Below the pieces are notes generated by a model, which saw only the letters and a program-made list of their open reading frames with translations, had not been told where the DNA came from and did no database searches. The position numbers and the translations under genes are program-made. Below are positions 32,384 through 40,992 of a DNA stretch of 45,389 nucleotides, piece after piece. Numbering within the stretch: position 1 is the stretch's first letter; each line of letters begins with the position of its first letter. The DNA is taken from the NCBI GenBank assembly GCA_027035985.1, contig JALVTI010000046.1:1-45389 (forward strand), written 5' to 3'. This stretch comes from Aquificales bacterium. GTDB lineage: Bacteria; Aquificota; Aquificia; Aquificales; QOAS01.

Positions 32384-32770
32384 TTAAACCCTCCTTTTAG
32401 CAGGCGGTCTGCAACCGTTGTGAGGTATGGGAGTAACGTCCCTTATAGCGGTTACCTTTACCCCACTGGCAAAAACCGCTCTTATGGCGGATTCCCTACC
32501 TGCACCGGGTCCTTTAACCCAGATTTCCACCTCTTGCAGACCGTAATCGTTAATAGCCCTCCTCATAGCCCTTTGGGCTGCAAGCTGTGCAGCATAGGGA
32601 GTGGATTTACGGGTTCCCTTATAACCAACGGTTCCACCCGATTCCCAGGAAAGGGTATTTCCCTGTTCGTCGGTAACGGTTACTATGGTGTTGTTAAAGG
32701 TTGCTTGTATATGAACTATACCTTTTGTAACCGTTCTTTTAACCTTTTTCTTTCCGCCTTTTCTCGCCAT
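32384..32770 (-). CDS. rpsK: 30S ribosomal protein S11
   Basis: Small-subunit platform protein lining the E site. The 128-aa product has GIVHIQATFNNTIVTVTDEQGNTLSW, the GTRKSTPYAAQLAAQRA segment, VKGPGAGRESAIRA and VTPIPHNGCRPPAKRRV at the end. It is in the standard order rpsM-rpsK-rpsD-rpoA-rplQ. Confidence 0.97.
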   Translation of the reverse strand: MARKGGKKKVKRTVTKGIVHIQATFNNTIVTVTDEQGNTLSWESGGTVGYKGTRKSTPYAAQLAAQRAMRRAINDYGLQEVEIWVKGPGAGRESAIRAVFASGVKVTAIRDVTPIPHNGCRPPAKRRV

Positions 32771-32786
32771 ACCTCAAGCCTCCCTT

Positions 32787-33137
32787 TTATTTCCTCTTCC
32801 TTTTCTTTCTAGTTTTGGCATTGGTTTTAGTTTGTTGACCTCTAACAGGGAGATTCCTAACGTGCCTGATACCCCTGTAGCACCCCATATCTATCAGTTT
32901 TCTGATATTGAGAAGAACTTCCCTTCTCAGGTCACCCTCTACTTTGTAGTGTTCGTCTATATACTTCCTAATTAGGTTTAGTTCTTCGGGGGTTAATTCA
33001 CCCACGCGTTTGGTGCAATCTATACCAGTTTGCTTGCAGATTTCTTTAGCCCTATACTTTCCTATACCGTAGATATAGGTTAAAGCTATCTCCAATTTTT
33101 TGTGGTTCGGTAGATCGACACCCGCTATCCTAGCCAT
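32787..33137 (-). CDS. rpsM: 30S ribosomal protein S13
   Basis: Head protein that contacts the large subunit and P-site tRNA. The 116-aa product starts MARIAGVDLPNHKKLEIALTYIYGIG, with CYRGIRHVRNLPVRGQQTKTNAKTRKKRKRK at the end. SD GGGGAGG overlaps the rpmJ stop. Two extra cysteines occur (EICKQTGIDCTKR). First major gene of the alpha operon, after rpmJ. Confidence 0.97.
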   Translation of the reverse strand: MARIAGVDLPNHKKLEIALTYIYGIGKYRAKEICKQTGIDCTKRVGELTPEELNLIRKYIDEHYKVEGDLRREVLLNIRKLIDMGCYRGIRHVRNLPVRGQQTKTNAKTRKKRKRK

Positions 33138-33139
33138 AA

Positions 33140-33256
33140 TTACCTCCCCTGTCTTTGTTTATGTTTGGGATTCTCACATATTACGTAAACCCTACCTTTA
33201 CGCCTTACAATTTTGCATTTTGCACAAATCTTTTTAACGGAAGGTCTGACTTTCAT
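33140..33256 (-). CDS. rpmJ: 50S ribosomal protein L36
   Basis: A 38-aa zinc-binding ribosomal protein, below the size of most automatic gene calls. Translation gives MKVRPSVKKICAKCKIVRRK followed by GRVYVICENPKHKQRQGR. Cys11, Cys14, Cys27 and His32 form the classical zinc site. ATG follows a strong AGGAGGAGG, and the stop is 2 bases before rpsM. In many bacteria infA precedes it; here the upstream gene is tsaD and no infA is present. Confidence 0.97.
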   Translation of the reverse strand: MKVRPSVKKICAKCKIVRRKGRVYVICENPKHKQRQGR

Positions 33257-33296
33257 TTTCCTCCTCCTAGGTAAGTCGAAAAAGACCAAGTCTAAT

Positions 33297-33302
33297 AATT
33301 AT
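33297..33302 (-). promoter_or_regulatory. Candidate -10 box before rpmJ
   Basis: TATAAT on the minus strand in the 52-base gap between tsaD and rpmJ, about 40 bases before the rpmJ ATG. The best -35 is TTGGAC but the spacing is only 14 bases. An internal promoter here would separate r-protein and RNA polymerase expression from the pilus-tsaD genes upstream. Confidence 0.35.
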
Positions 33303-33308
33303 AACATT

Positions 33309-34316
33309 TTAAGTCCAGTCCAACCCAAATTTTTCCAAGGGATAGTTTGGAAGGGCGTTAATATCTAAGGGGGCATATCTACCCCTCTCGAACCTTAAAG
33401 AACCGGCATAGGCTATCATTGCAGCGTTATCGGAAGTAAATTCCATTTTAGGAAAGAAAATTTCAATATCCTTTTCCCCTAATTCTTTAAATCTTTTTCG
33501 CAGTTCGCTATTTGCCGCTACACCCCCTACTACTACCAGGCGTCTAATTCTTAAATTCCTTAAAGCTTTCAGCGTCTTATCCAGTAAGATATCGGCAACC
33601 GTTTTTTGGAAGGAAGCGGCTATATCCTCCTTAGGATAATTGGGATTTCTTTTTATAAAGTTGAGAACGGCCGTTTTTAAACCGCTGAAAGAAAAGTTAT
33701 ATTTTCCCGAAACCTTTGGATGGGGAAATTTAATACTAGGTTTCCCCAATTGGGCTAACTTGTCTATGTAGGGTCCTCCGGGGTAAGGAAATCCCAAAAG
33801 TCTGGCAACTTTATCGAAAGCTTCCCCAACCGAATCGTCGAGGGTTTTTCCCAATAATTGGTACCTTCCAAACTCTTTAACCAAATAGAGTTCGGTGTGT
33901 CCTCCCGAAACTATAAGTGCTATAAAAGGGTATTCCACGCGTTGGGATAAAAAAACAGAATATATATGCCCCTCCAGGTGGTGAACGGGAACCAAAGGAA
34001 TACCCAAACTGTGAGCAACAATTTTTGCCACTCCTACCCCAACAACAAGGGAGAGTATTAGTCCTGGGGTTAATGTGAAACTGACAAAGTTTAAATCTTT
34101 CCAAGAATAAGGTGTTTCTCTAAATAATGCTTCCAATAAGGGGGTGATATTTTTTGTATGTTCTCGAGCCGATAGTTCTGGAACAACTCCTCCGAACGGA
34201 GAATGCAGGTTTACCTGGCTGGATACTAAATGTTTTATCAATTTCTTATTTTTTGCATCAAAAAGTGCTACAGCTGTTTCATCACAGGAAGTCTCTATAG
34301 CTAGAGTTAAAGACAT
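33309..34316 (-). CDS. tsaD: tRNA N6-adenosine threonylcarbamoyltransferase TsaD
   Basis: Transfers threonylcarbamoyl to A37 of ANN-decoding tRNAs, with TsaB and TsaE. The 335-aa protein has the ASKHA fold: LAIETSCDETAVALFD, GGVVPELSAREHTKNI, the metal site HHLEGHIYSVFL, SGGHTELYLV, LDDSVGEAFDKVARLLG, PGGPYIDKLAQLG and VGGVAANSELRKRF. All are typical of the family. It sits between pilQ (27 bases upstream) and rpmJ on the same strand. Confidence 0.96.
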   Translation of the reverse strand: MSLTLAIETSCDETAVALFDAKNKKLIKHLVSSQVNLHSPFGGVVPELSAREHTKNITPLLEALFRETPYSWKDLNFVSFTLTPGLILSLVVGVGVAKIVAHSLGIPLVPVHHLEGHIYSVFLSQRVEYPFIALIVSGGHTELYLVKEFGRYQLLGKTLDDSVGEAFDKVARLLGFPYPGGPYIDKLAQLGKPSIKFPHPKVSGKYNFSFSGLKTAVLNFIKRNPNYPKEDIAASFQKTVADILLDKTLKALRNLRIRRLVVVGGVAANSELRKRFKELGEKDIEIFFPKMEFTSDNAAMIAYAGSLRFERGRYAPLDINALPNYPLEKFGLDWT

Positions 34317-34343
34317 TGATAAAGAAATTATAGAAAAGAAAAG

Positions 34344-36449
34344 TTATTCGTTAATAATTTTAGCGGTTATAAAGACTAATAATTCTTGGTCGTTTTTTTG
34401 AAGATTTACACTTTTAAAAAGCCATCCTAAAAGTGGGATACTTTTTAAATAAGGTACTCCATTTTCACTATTAGTATGGGAACGTTTTACAACTCCTCCT
34501 ATAACTATAGTGCTTCCATCAGGAATTATTAAACTATCGCTGATTCTAAAAGTATTGATAGGAGGTGCCTGCCCTGCCACAAAAACACCAGGCTCATCTT
34601 TTGTAAGTTGAAGATTTAATAAAATTCTCCCATCCGGGAGTAGGATAGGTTGAACTGTTAACTCAATATTAGCTGTTGCAAATTCTACAGTAGTCCCTCC
34701 ATTCTCAGCACTAGCTTGGTAGGGAATTTGTACACCCCTTGTTATTGTAGCTTTTTGATCATTTAAAAGAATTAAAGTTGGATTATCTAATGTTTTAGCC
34801 ATATTTATACTTTCCAGTGCTGACAGTTGTAAAGATATGGGATTAAATTTTTTATATGCTAATTGCACAGCAAGATTAAAGGTGGAATTTGTACCCTGTA
34901 AATAACTTTCCCCTACCATAGAAAGTAAACTTTTACTTCCAGCTCCACCAAAAGTATATCCACCATAATTTTGATATCCTATGGACGTAGGAGTTCCAGC
35001 ATAAACAAAAGCCCAGTTTATTCCTAAACTCTTCGCAAAACTTTTGTTAATACTTACAAATTTAACGGAAACCTTAATCTTTATAGGATTTTGACTTAAA
35101 AATCTTCCAAAAACTTTTTCTATCATAGCTATATTGGTTGGATAATCGGTAATTTCAAAAGCTCGTGCTTTAGATATATACTCAATAGTCCCTTTCCTAG
35201 AAAGATATTCTTTTATTTCCTGCTCTATTTTTTTGGGGCTACCAAATTTGATATAAAAAATTTTAGTCATTAAATTATCAAAATTATTATTTTTATTTAT
35301 ATAAATTCCTAATTTTTTTTCAATTTTATTAATAACTTTGGGAGTAGCAATAACAGTTACAGCATTAAACAAGGGATCTACGGAAAATATTACTTGATTA
35401 CCAAAGTATAGATTTAGTAATCGAATAAAATCCTTTGTACTGATATTTTTTAAATAAAAAACTTTAGTAACCACATTACTTACTTTTTGTAGAACCAAGG
35501 GATAAGCATCCCTGTCAGTATAAATTCGATAAGAATCCTTACTTATTTTTTGTATATATAAATGAAAATTTTTCTTTAATAGATCTAATGCCTCGCTTAA
35601 TGTTAAGCATTTTAAAGCCAAATGAACTTCACTTGCTCCCTTAACTTCTTCTAATTTCTTCGGTTCATAAATGAACTGTACATTAAATAACTTTTCGAAA
35701 ATTTTTAAAACCTCTAATAAGCTAACATTATCTATATAAAGATTACTAATACGACTAATCTGCTTACATTTGGATTTATATTGATAAATTTTTTTTACAC
35801 CGTTTTCACACAAAAAATAAGGTATTAACTTAATCTGATTATTGGATAGGGAAATAATATATCTTTTGCATAGATTATTATTACATATATCTACATAATT
35901 CTGCAAATTAGGATTTTTGCATTCAAAAGTCCTATTTTGCTCTTGTAGAGCATAGCCTAAAATTTCTTTACTTATTATTAATAAGTGTTTTTTTGGTATA
36001 AAACTTACTTTCAAATTTTTATTTTTCTTTTTAATTTCCTGGATTAAAAAGTTAATTAAAGTTTTAAAAGGAAGATTCTTTTTATAAAGAAGAATATAAG
36101 ATGGTTTAAATTGTAAGTTTGTATCAAAAACATATTGAAATCCTCCTATATCTGCTAGGATCTTTAATAAAGATATTGCTGGTAAAGTTCGCTTTAAATC
36201 CACCGTTATAGTATTATGCAAATTGCATTTTCCTTCCTTAGTTTGTACTAAAAGATATTTTTGAGATATTTGATTTATAAAACTAGCCAAATTCACTTTT
36301 TTAATGCTAATATTACTTTTCTCGTTAGAAACTAAAATAGAGTATTCCGCCCCACCACTACATTTAATACTACCTACAAATGTATAATCCCTAACTTGTC
36401 CAAAAGTTAGAAAAGGTAAAATAGTTAATAGCAATCTAAGTATTTTCAT
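34344..36449 (-). CDS. pilQ: Type IV pilus secretin, PilQ-like
   Basis: Outer-membrane secretin pore for the type IV pilus (or a related type II system). The 701-aa protein has a signal peptide (1-17, cleavage near FG-QVRD) and two STN-like segments (about 50-130 and 240-315). A secretin N1/N-type domain (about 330-460) precedes the C-terminal secretin domain. The latter has LTVQPILLPDGRILLNLQL, INTFRISDSLIIPDGSTIVIGGVV and VPYLKSIPLLGWLFKS, then VFITAKIINE. No AMIN domain was recognised. SD AGGGAGG lies within the end of pilO. Very AT-rich. Companions are PilM, PilN and PilO-like genes upstream. Confidence 0.88.
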   Translation of the reverse strand: MKILRLLLTILPFLTFGQVRDYTFVGSIKCSGGAEYSILVSNEKSNISIKKVNLASFINQISQKYLLVQTKEGKCNLHNTITVDLKRTLPAISLLKILADIGGFQYVFDTNLQFKPSYILLYKKNLPFKTLINFLIQEIKKKNKNLKVSFIPKKHLLIISKEILGYALQEQNRTFECKNPNLQNYVDICNNNLCKRYIISLSNNQIKLIPYFLCENGVKKIYQYKSKCKQISRISNLYIDNVSLLEVLKIFEKLFNVQFIYEPKKLEEVKGASEVHLALKCLTLSEALDLLKKNFHLYIQKISKDSYRIYTDRDAYPLVLQKVSNVVTKVFYLKNISTKDFIRLLNLYFGNQVIFSVDPLFNAVTVIATPKVINKIEKKLGIYINKNNNFDNLMTKIFYIKFGSPKKIEQEIKEYLSRKGTIEYISKARAFEITDYPTNIAMIEKVFGRFLSQNPIKIKVSVKFVSINKSFAKSLGINWAFVYAGTPTSIGYQNYGGYTFGGAGSKSLLSMVGESYLQGTNSTFNLAVQLAYKKFNPISLQLSALESINMAKTLDNPTLILLNDQKATITRGVQIPYQASAENGGTTVEFATANIELTVQPILLPDGRILLNLQLTKDEPGVFVAGQAPPINTFRISDSLIIPDGSTIVIGGVVKRSHTNSENGVPYLKSIPLLGWLFKSVNLQKNDQELLVFITAKIINE

Positions 36450-36451
36450 AT

Positions 36452-37258
36452 CTATAGTCCCTCCCTTTTAAGTGTAATATCCCAACCAAAGAAGTATTGA
36501 GAATTTATAACACCTTTGAAGAGTAAAGAACTATCTATAGCTGTTGAAGTTGGAATATATACTGCTTTTTTCAAATTAGAAACTATACCTTCTAAGTATA
36601 CAGGCTCTAAATTCAAAAAACCTTCCTTATTTCTCTTTAAAAGAAGTTTTATTAAGCCTTTATCGTAGGAAACCTGTACTGAAGCCGTTATTTTTTCTTG
36701 ATTTTGTATATATTTACGCCATCTTTTATAAAATATATACATAGCTAATTTAAAGTATTTTACAGAATCAGGTTTTATTTGTGTGTCCGCTAAAGTAATT
36801 CCCTCTATATAACTTGGAAGATAAAATTTTTCCTTTACATTAAATTTTTCCAATCTATAAGGATTTATTAAATTTTTATACCAAGCTTTTTTTTCCGCTT
36901 CTATTTGATATATTTTTTTATTAATATTTTCTATTAATTCATGAACTTTAATGGGAGTAAAATATTTTGAAACTTCTCTATAAGCCAATTGTAAATCTTT
37001 AATTTTATTTTTATATTTAATGAATTTTTCCTCTTTTTTCTTTAAACTTTTAAATAAGATGTTTTCTTGGTTCTTTAATATCAAATATTCTGCATAGTAC
37101 TGGTATACCTTGAATCCTAGAAGGGAAAACCAAATTATAAAACTATATAGCCCTATTAACTTAATCCAATCTATTAATGGCTTTCCTAAGATTGGGAAAT
37201 ATAGAATATCTAGTATACGAGGAAATACTGTAGAAATTAATTTAGTAACAATACTCAT
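36452..37258 (-). CDS. pilO: PilO-like pilus assembly membrane protein
   Basis: Position between the PilN-like gene and pilQ, one TM segment (about 34-53) and a coiled coil (about 64-95) match PilO. Sequence similarity is too low for certainty. The 268-aa product has no other recognised domain. Start choice: ATG 37258 follows GGAGAAAA, a good SD; the frame opens at 37297 but that would overlap pilN by 29 bases. The gene is strongly AT-rich with a high Lys/Ile content. Confidence 0.6.
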   Translation of the reverse strand: MSIVTKLISTVFPRILDILYFPILGKPLIDWIKLIGLYSFIIWFSLLGFKVYQYYAEYLILKNQENILFKSLKKKEEKFIKYKNKIKDLQLAYREVSKYFTPIKVHELIENINKKIYQIEAEKKAWYKNLINPYRLEKFNVKEKFYLPSYIEGITLADTQIKPDSVKYFKLAMYIFYKRWRKYIQNQEKITASVQVSYDKGLIKLLLKRNKEGFLNLEPVYLEGIVSNLKKAVYIPTSTAIDSSLLFKGVINSQYFFGWDITLKREGL

Positions 37259-37268
37259 TTTTCTCCTC

Positions 37269-38168
37269 TCAATAAATTTGTTTAATACATATAGCATCTA
37301 AGGATGCTTCTATTTGAAGAGAATTTCTAAAGAATATTTCCTTTTTATACTCTTTATTAATAATAAGATTATCACAAAACTCTTTCAATTCTTTCAATTT
37401 GCTTTTATATATCTTTGCCGAAGCTACTACAATATTAACAGGAAATATTAATGTAACCGGAGTATGTATCTTAGAAGGATTAAGTCCATATTTCATTAAG
37501 CCATACTCAAGTAATAAATTAGCTTTTATATTTTTATCCTTAATTTCAGAAATATTTCTTTCAAAATTCCTATCAATTTTAAAAGGTTCAATATATAATA
37601 CAAAATTTCTATTTATTTTCTTCTCTTTTAGAAAAGGATTTACCTCTATCCTTTCATATTGTATTTTATGTACTTTTGTAGGTAAATAGTATTTATATCC
37701 CCACGAATTTTTCAAATAATAAATATTTGGATATGCTACAAATCCTATAAACGGTGAACTGGTATTTATAAGTTTACTAAACTTATTAACAGCGTCCCAT
37801 ATTTTGGGAATAACCTGCTCATGATACCAAATATAAAAGATTTTTTCCTTAAGGGTTGGAATATAAAATTTTGTAAACTCCTTGTAGGATAATTCTAGTA
37901 AACGTTCAGTCCTTTTTATTTCTATATCTTTGAAAAGAAGCTCCCGTCTAAGCTTTTGAATTTTTTCTTTTTTAGCCTCTATAAGACTAGAGGCTAAATA
38001 ATTCTCTACAAATAGAGAAATAAACCCAAACCCTGAAAGCAAAGCTAAAATTAATTCTTTACTTTTAAGTTTTTGCTTTAAAGCTATTAAAGTAAACCGA
38101 AAACTCCACCTTTTTTTTGTTGTAAAATTAATATTAATTAATTTTTTCTTACTTTGAAAGTCAAACAT
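37269..38168 (-). CDS. pilN: PilN-like pilus assembly membrane protein
   Basis: A 299-aa protein with a short cytoplasmic N-terminus including KKLININF (compare the conserved INL motif of PilN), one TM helix (about 38-60) and a coiled coil (about 62-90). A periplasmic domain follows. The ATG overlaps the pilM stop by 8 bases (ATGTTTGA), so translation is coupled. It is longer than typical PilN (about 200 aa). Named by position and topology more than by sequence. AT-rich. Confidence 0.62.
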   Translation of the reverse strand: MFDFQSKKKLININFTTKKRWSFRFTLIALKQKLKSKELILALLSGFGFISLFVENYLASSLIEAKKEKIQKLRRELLFKDIEIKRTERLLELSYKEFTKFYIPTLKEKIFYIWYHEQVIPKIWDAVNKFSKLINTSSPFIGFVAYPNIYYLKNSWGYKYYLPTKVHKIQYERIEVNPFLKEKKINRNFVLYIEPFKIDRNFERNISEIKDKNIKANLLLEYGLMKYGLNPSKIHTPVTLIFPVNIVVASAKIYKSKLKELKEFCDNLIINKEYKKEIFFRNSLQIEASLDAICIKQIY

Positions 38169-39114
38169 TTAACAACCTCTCCCCCAAAGTATAAAGTAAG
38201 CTATATTTCTCAGGAAAAACATCTATTGAAACTATTCCAAATATAGGTAATTTTTCCAAAAAGTACTCCATAAGATGTTCATACTCGGTGACTACACCAG
38301 CGAGGTATATATTACTTAAGTCATTTAAAACTATATAATTACGGATATCCCAAATGATTAAATTCAAAACATCTTCTGCCATTTTATCTGGTGAAAATAC
38401 ATAAGAAAATTCTTCATAAAGAATCCTATCCTTTTGATAAGCAAGTACTAAGATTTTATTTACATCGGTATAAAGAATAGTAAAAGGTATAGGTAAACCT
38501 TTTAGAAGCCCTAAATTTATTAAACAAATAGGTTCATAGCTAATAATATCCAAACGGATACCTATATTTTCAGCCCAATTTTCTAATTTTTGAATTATTT
38601 CACTTTCAACTATAGTAATCAAAACCCTATAAGGCTCTTCTTTTTCAGTTTTTAAAAAATCATAAGCGTAAACAACCTCTTTCCCAGGGAAATTTTCGTT
38701 TATATCCTCTTCTATATATAGTTCTATAGTGTGTATTAATTCCGCTCTACTAACATTTTTAGCTAAGCTATATATTTTCAAAAACCCATAGCGTGTTGGT
38801 ATATAGGTTCCAAATTTAAATTTATTTAAAGGAATTTCTAAGCTTTCCTTAATATTTTCTATTTCTTCCTTTAAATCTTCTAAGACAACATCTATAGACG
38901 TCTCCTCGGGATAAACTTTTTCGAAGGGTTTAACTATAGGTTTATATTTTTTATTAAACGCAATTCCTCTATAGAAAAGGTTATCCACAGCAAAAGGAAA
39001 CACTTGCTTAGTACGCCCCCCTAAAAGGAAAGGTTTGAATCCCTTTGAGGCTGGTATTAATGTATATCTATCTTCCGAGGGATGAACCATCGGTAGTTTG
39101 TCTATTAGTCTCAT
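38161..39114 (-). CDS. pilM: PilM-like actin-fold pilus assembly protein
   Basis: A 317-aa protein with segments that line up with PilM: ELIHTIELYIEEDINENFPG, EPYRVLITIVESEIIQKLENWAENIGIRLDIISYEPICL, FTILYTDVNKILVLAYQKDRILYEEFSYV and IYLAGVVTEYEHLMEYFLEKLPIFGI. PilM binds the PilN N-terminus and nucleotide at the inner membrane. The N-terminal nucleotide loop LDIGSSSIK of usual PilM is not recognisable, so nucleotide binding may be lost. It lies 15 bases after aroK. In proteobacteria pilMNOPQ-aroK are also neighbours. Confidence 0.75.
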   Translation of the reverse strand: MRLIDKLPMVHPSEDRYTLIPASKGFKPFLLGGRTKQVFPFAVDNLFYRGIAFNKKYKPIVKPFEKVYPEETSIDVVLEDLKEEIENIKESLEIPLNKFKFGTYIPTRYGFLKIYSLAKNVSRAELIHTIELYIEEDINENFPGKEVVYAYDFLKTEKEEPYRVLITIVESEIIQKLENWAENIGIRLDIISYEPICLINLGLLKGLPIPFTILYTDVNKILVLAYQKDRILYEEFSYVFSPDKMAEDVLNLIIWDIRNYIVLNDLSNIYLAGVVTEYEHLMEYFLEKLPIFGIVSIDVFPEKYSLLYTLGERLLNV

Positions 39115-39129
39115 ACCGCCGTATTCAAA

Positions 39130-39636
39130 TTATATTATTCCAATTTTGGAAAGGATTTTTTGCACTGTTTGTTCTACAGACTGTTGACTTTCAACTTTTA
39201 TATCTGCTTGAGCATATACCTTCTTTCGAACTCCAAATAGTTTTTTTAACTCCTCTTTTGGCTTGCTTAAAAGAGGTCTATTTCCATTCTTAGCAGTTCT
39301 TTTTAAAAAGGTCTCAAAGGGGATATCCAACCATACAACTATCCCGTGCCGTTTCATGAATTCCATAGCTTGGGGGTTGGCTCCCAATCCCCCGCCGGTT
39401 GCCATAACGAAGGAGGGAAGGGATAGGGTAACATCTTTTAAAACCTCCAATTCGAGGTTTCGGAAATAAGGCTCACCTTTTAGGGAAAAAATCTGAGGAA
39501 TAGATAAACCTTCCCGGATTTCAATTTCCTCGTCTATATCCACAAAGGGAACCCTCAATTTCTTAGCCAACAGTCTACCTACGGTGGACTTTCCGCTTCC
39601 CATAAACCCGACAAGGAAAATCTTTTTCCTTTCCAT
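39130..39636 (-). CDS. aroK: Shikimate kinase
   Basis: Phosphorylates shikimate in aromatic amino-acid synthesis. The 168-aa product has a Walker A loop (KIFLVGFMGSGKSTVGRLLAKKL), the DIDEEIE shikimate site, EPYFRNLELEVL, the MATGGGLG motif and RTAKNGNRPLL lid. It is the first gene of aroK-pilMNOQ. Only 27 bases separate its ATG from the divergent gene at 39664, with an AT-rich TAAATTTA core shared by both. GC content is intermediate between the pil genes and the chromosomal average. Confidence 0.95.
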   Translation of the reverse strand: MERKKIFLVGFMGSGKSTVGRLLAKKLRVPFVDIDEEIEIREGLSIPQIFSLKGEPYFRNLELEVLKDVTLSLPSFVMATGGGLGANPQAMEFMKRHGIVVWLDIPFETFLKRTAKNGNRPLLSKPKEELKKLFGVRKKVYAQADIKVESQQSVEQTVQKILSKIGII

Positions 39637-39663
39637 TACGGGGACTAAATTTATTTAATTGCC

Positions 39664-39939
39664 ATGACCGACAAGAGGGAAGAGCTGAAACTCCAATCTT
39701 TAGAGGAGGAGGTAGAGGAACTAAAGAAACGCTTCGGTCACATTTTCCAGTTGTGTATTCCTCCTAAAGAGGTTTTGGATGAAATTAAGAAAGATTTTAT
39801 AACCGCCCAGGTTAGCATTCTAAAAATTTTTAAAACCCTGCTCGACTACCAGATAGAAACTTTGGAAAAATTGGCATCCGAAGGGGATAAGGAGAATAAA
39901 GAAACCAAAAAGAGGGTAAAAAAAATAAAGGTTGAATAA
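39664..39939 (+). CDS. Small coiled-coil protein of unknown function
   Basis: A 91-aa, highly charged, alpha-helical protein. Heptad-like stretches occur in LQSLEEEVEELKKRFGHIF and LKIFKTLLDYQIETLEKLASEG, and there is a Lys-rich end. I do not recognise a family; phasin-like and tail-anchored proteins were considered but lack support. Divergent from aroK with a 27-base spacer and no SD; ends 2 bases before the convergent dusB. Reading frame and codon usage look genuine. Confidence 0.6.
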   Translation: MTDKREELKLQSLEEEVEELKKRFGHIFQLCIPPKEVLDEIKKDFITAQVSILKIFKTLLDYQIETLEKLASEGDKENKETKKRVKKIKVE

Positions 39940-39941
39940 CC

Positions 39942-40910
39942 TTAAAGGGAACTTTTCGCACTTTCCGTTGTAAAGCGTTCTATCAGTTCCCGCAAACGGT
40001 TTACGAATTCCTCACAACCCTTTACGGTCATCAAATAGGATTTAATTTCCCTCGATTGGGAAAATCCTTTCAATAACTGCACCAAAAGTGAGCGGATTTC
40101 AAAACAAGCTTTTTCCCTCGAGGGGTAATACTCGAACATCCACTCGAGAAGGAGAAGTATGGTTTCCAGCCGCCATTTAAGGGGTATCTCTATATCCCTC
40201 TTCTCGCGGTATTCGGTAAAAATCCAGGGGTTTGAAAGCGCAGCCCTTCCGACCATAACGGCGTCGCATTCCGTTTCTTCAAACATTCGGTCTATATCCC
40301 GCCAGTTTTTTACATCTCCGCTACCTATAACCGGCACGGGAGAAATTCTTTTTAAATCGGCGATACGTTTCCAGTCAGCTCTCCCGGCGTATCCTTGGGC
40401 TCCCAAGCGTGGGTGGAGGGTAATAGCCGAAACCCCTCCTTCTATAAGGGCTTCCGCAATTTTTTCGAGGTTGTCCTCGTGCAATCCCAAGCGGATTTTT
40501 GCGGTGACGGGTATCCTATAGGGTTTTAGGGCTTCCACCGTCATTTTTACGATTTCTTTTATTACCGGAGGATTTTCAAGGAGTTTGCCCGCCGCTCCCG
40601 TTTTAAGCACTTTGGGAACTGAACATCCGAAATTTATATCTATAGCATCCGGTTTTAATTCTTGAGCAACCTTAACCGCCGCTCGGGATATCTCGTATGG
40701 ATTTCGTCCAAAAAGTTGGATGTGGATGGGCCTCTCCAAAGGGGTAAAGTAGGCGTATTTTTTGGGGATACCCCTGTGAATAATACCGGGGGCGCTTATT
40801 AATTCGGTGTAGGTGCGGTCGGCTCCGAGTTGGCGAGCGAGACGGCGAAATGCCGAATGGGTATAACCCGCCATGGGGGCGAGAATAACTTCTCCCCTTT
40901 TAACTACCAT
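39942..40910 (-). CDS. dusB: tRNA-dihydrouridine synthase, DusB-like
   Basis: FMN enzyme reducing uridines in tRNA D-loops. The 322-aa TIM-barrel protein shows VILAPMAGYTHSAFRRLARQLG, the catalytic cysteine in INFGCSVPKVLKTGAAGKLL, VTAKIRLGL, ITLHPRLGAQGYAGRADW and PVIGSGDVKNWRDIDRMFEETECDAVMVGRAALSNPWIF. Closest to the bacterial DusB group by pattern, but the subtype cannot be fixed by eye. Start ATG 40910 follows AGAGGA at 10 bases. Confidence 0.9.
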   Translation of the reverse strand: MVVKRGEVILAPMAGYTHSAFRRLARQLGADRTYTELISAPGIIHRGIPKKYAYFTPLERPIHIQLFGRNPYEISRAAVKVAQELKPDAIDINFGCSVPKVLKTGAAGKLLENPPVIKEIVKMTVEALKPYRIPVTAKIRLGLHEDNLEKIAEALIEGGVSAITLHPRLGAQGYAGRADWKRIADLKRISPVPVIGSGDVKNWRDIDRMFEETECDAVMVGRAALSNPWIFTEYREKRDIEIPLKWRLETILLLLEWMFEYYPSREKACFEIRSLLVQLLKGFSQSREIKSYLMTVKGCEEFVNRLRELIERFTTESAKSSL

Positions 40911-40992
40911 CGGATATTTCCTCTATAAAAGTAGTTCCGTCTGTGGGATTTTCCATAAATTTCGGAACCTCGATAGGGGTAATTTTTCCCTT

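Noticed and set aside
40873..40992. 40-residue N-terminal extension of Bcp
   Set aside because: It overlaps the dusB 5' end, has no family counterpart, and METKRVVDVGDEVPNF at 40993 gives the normal PrxQ start.
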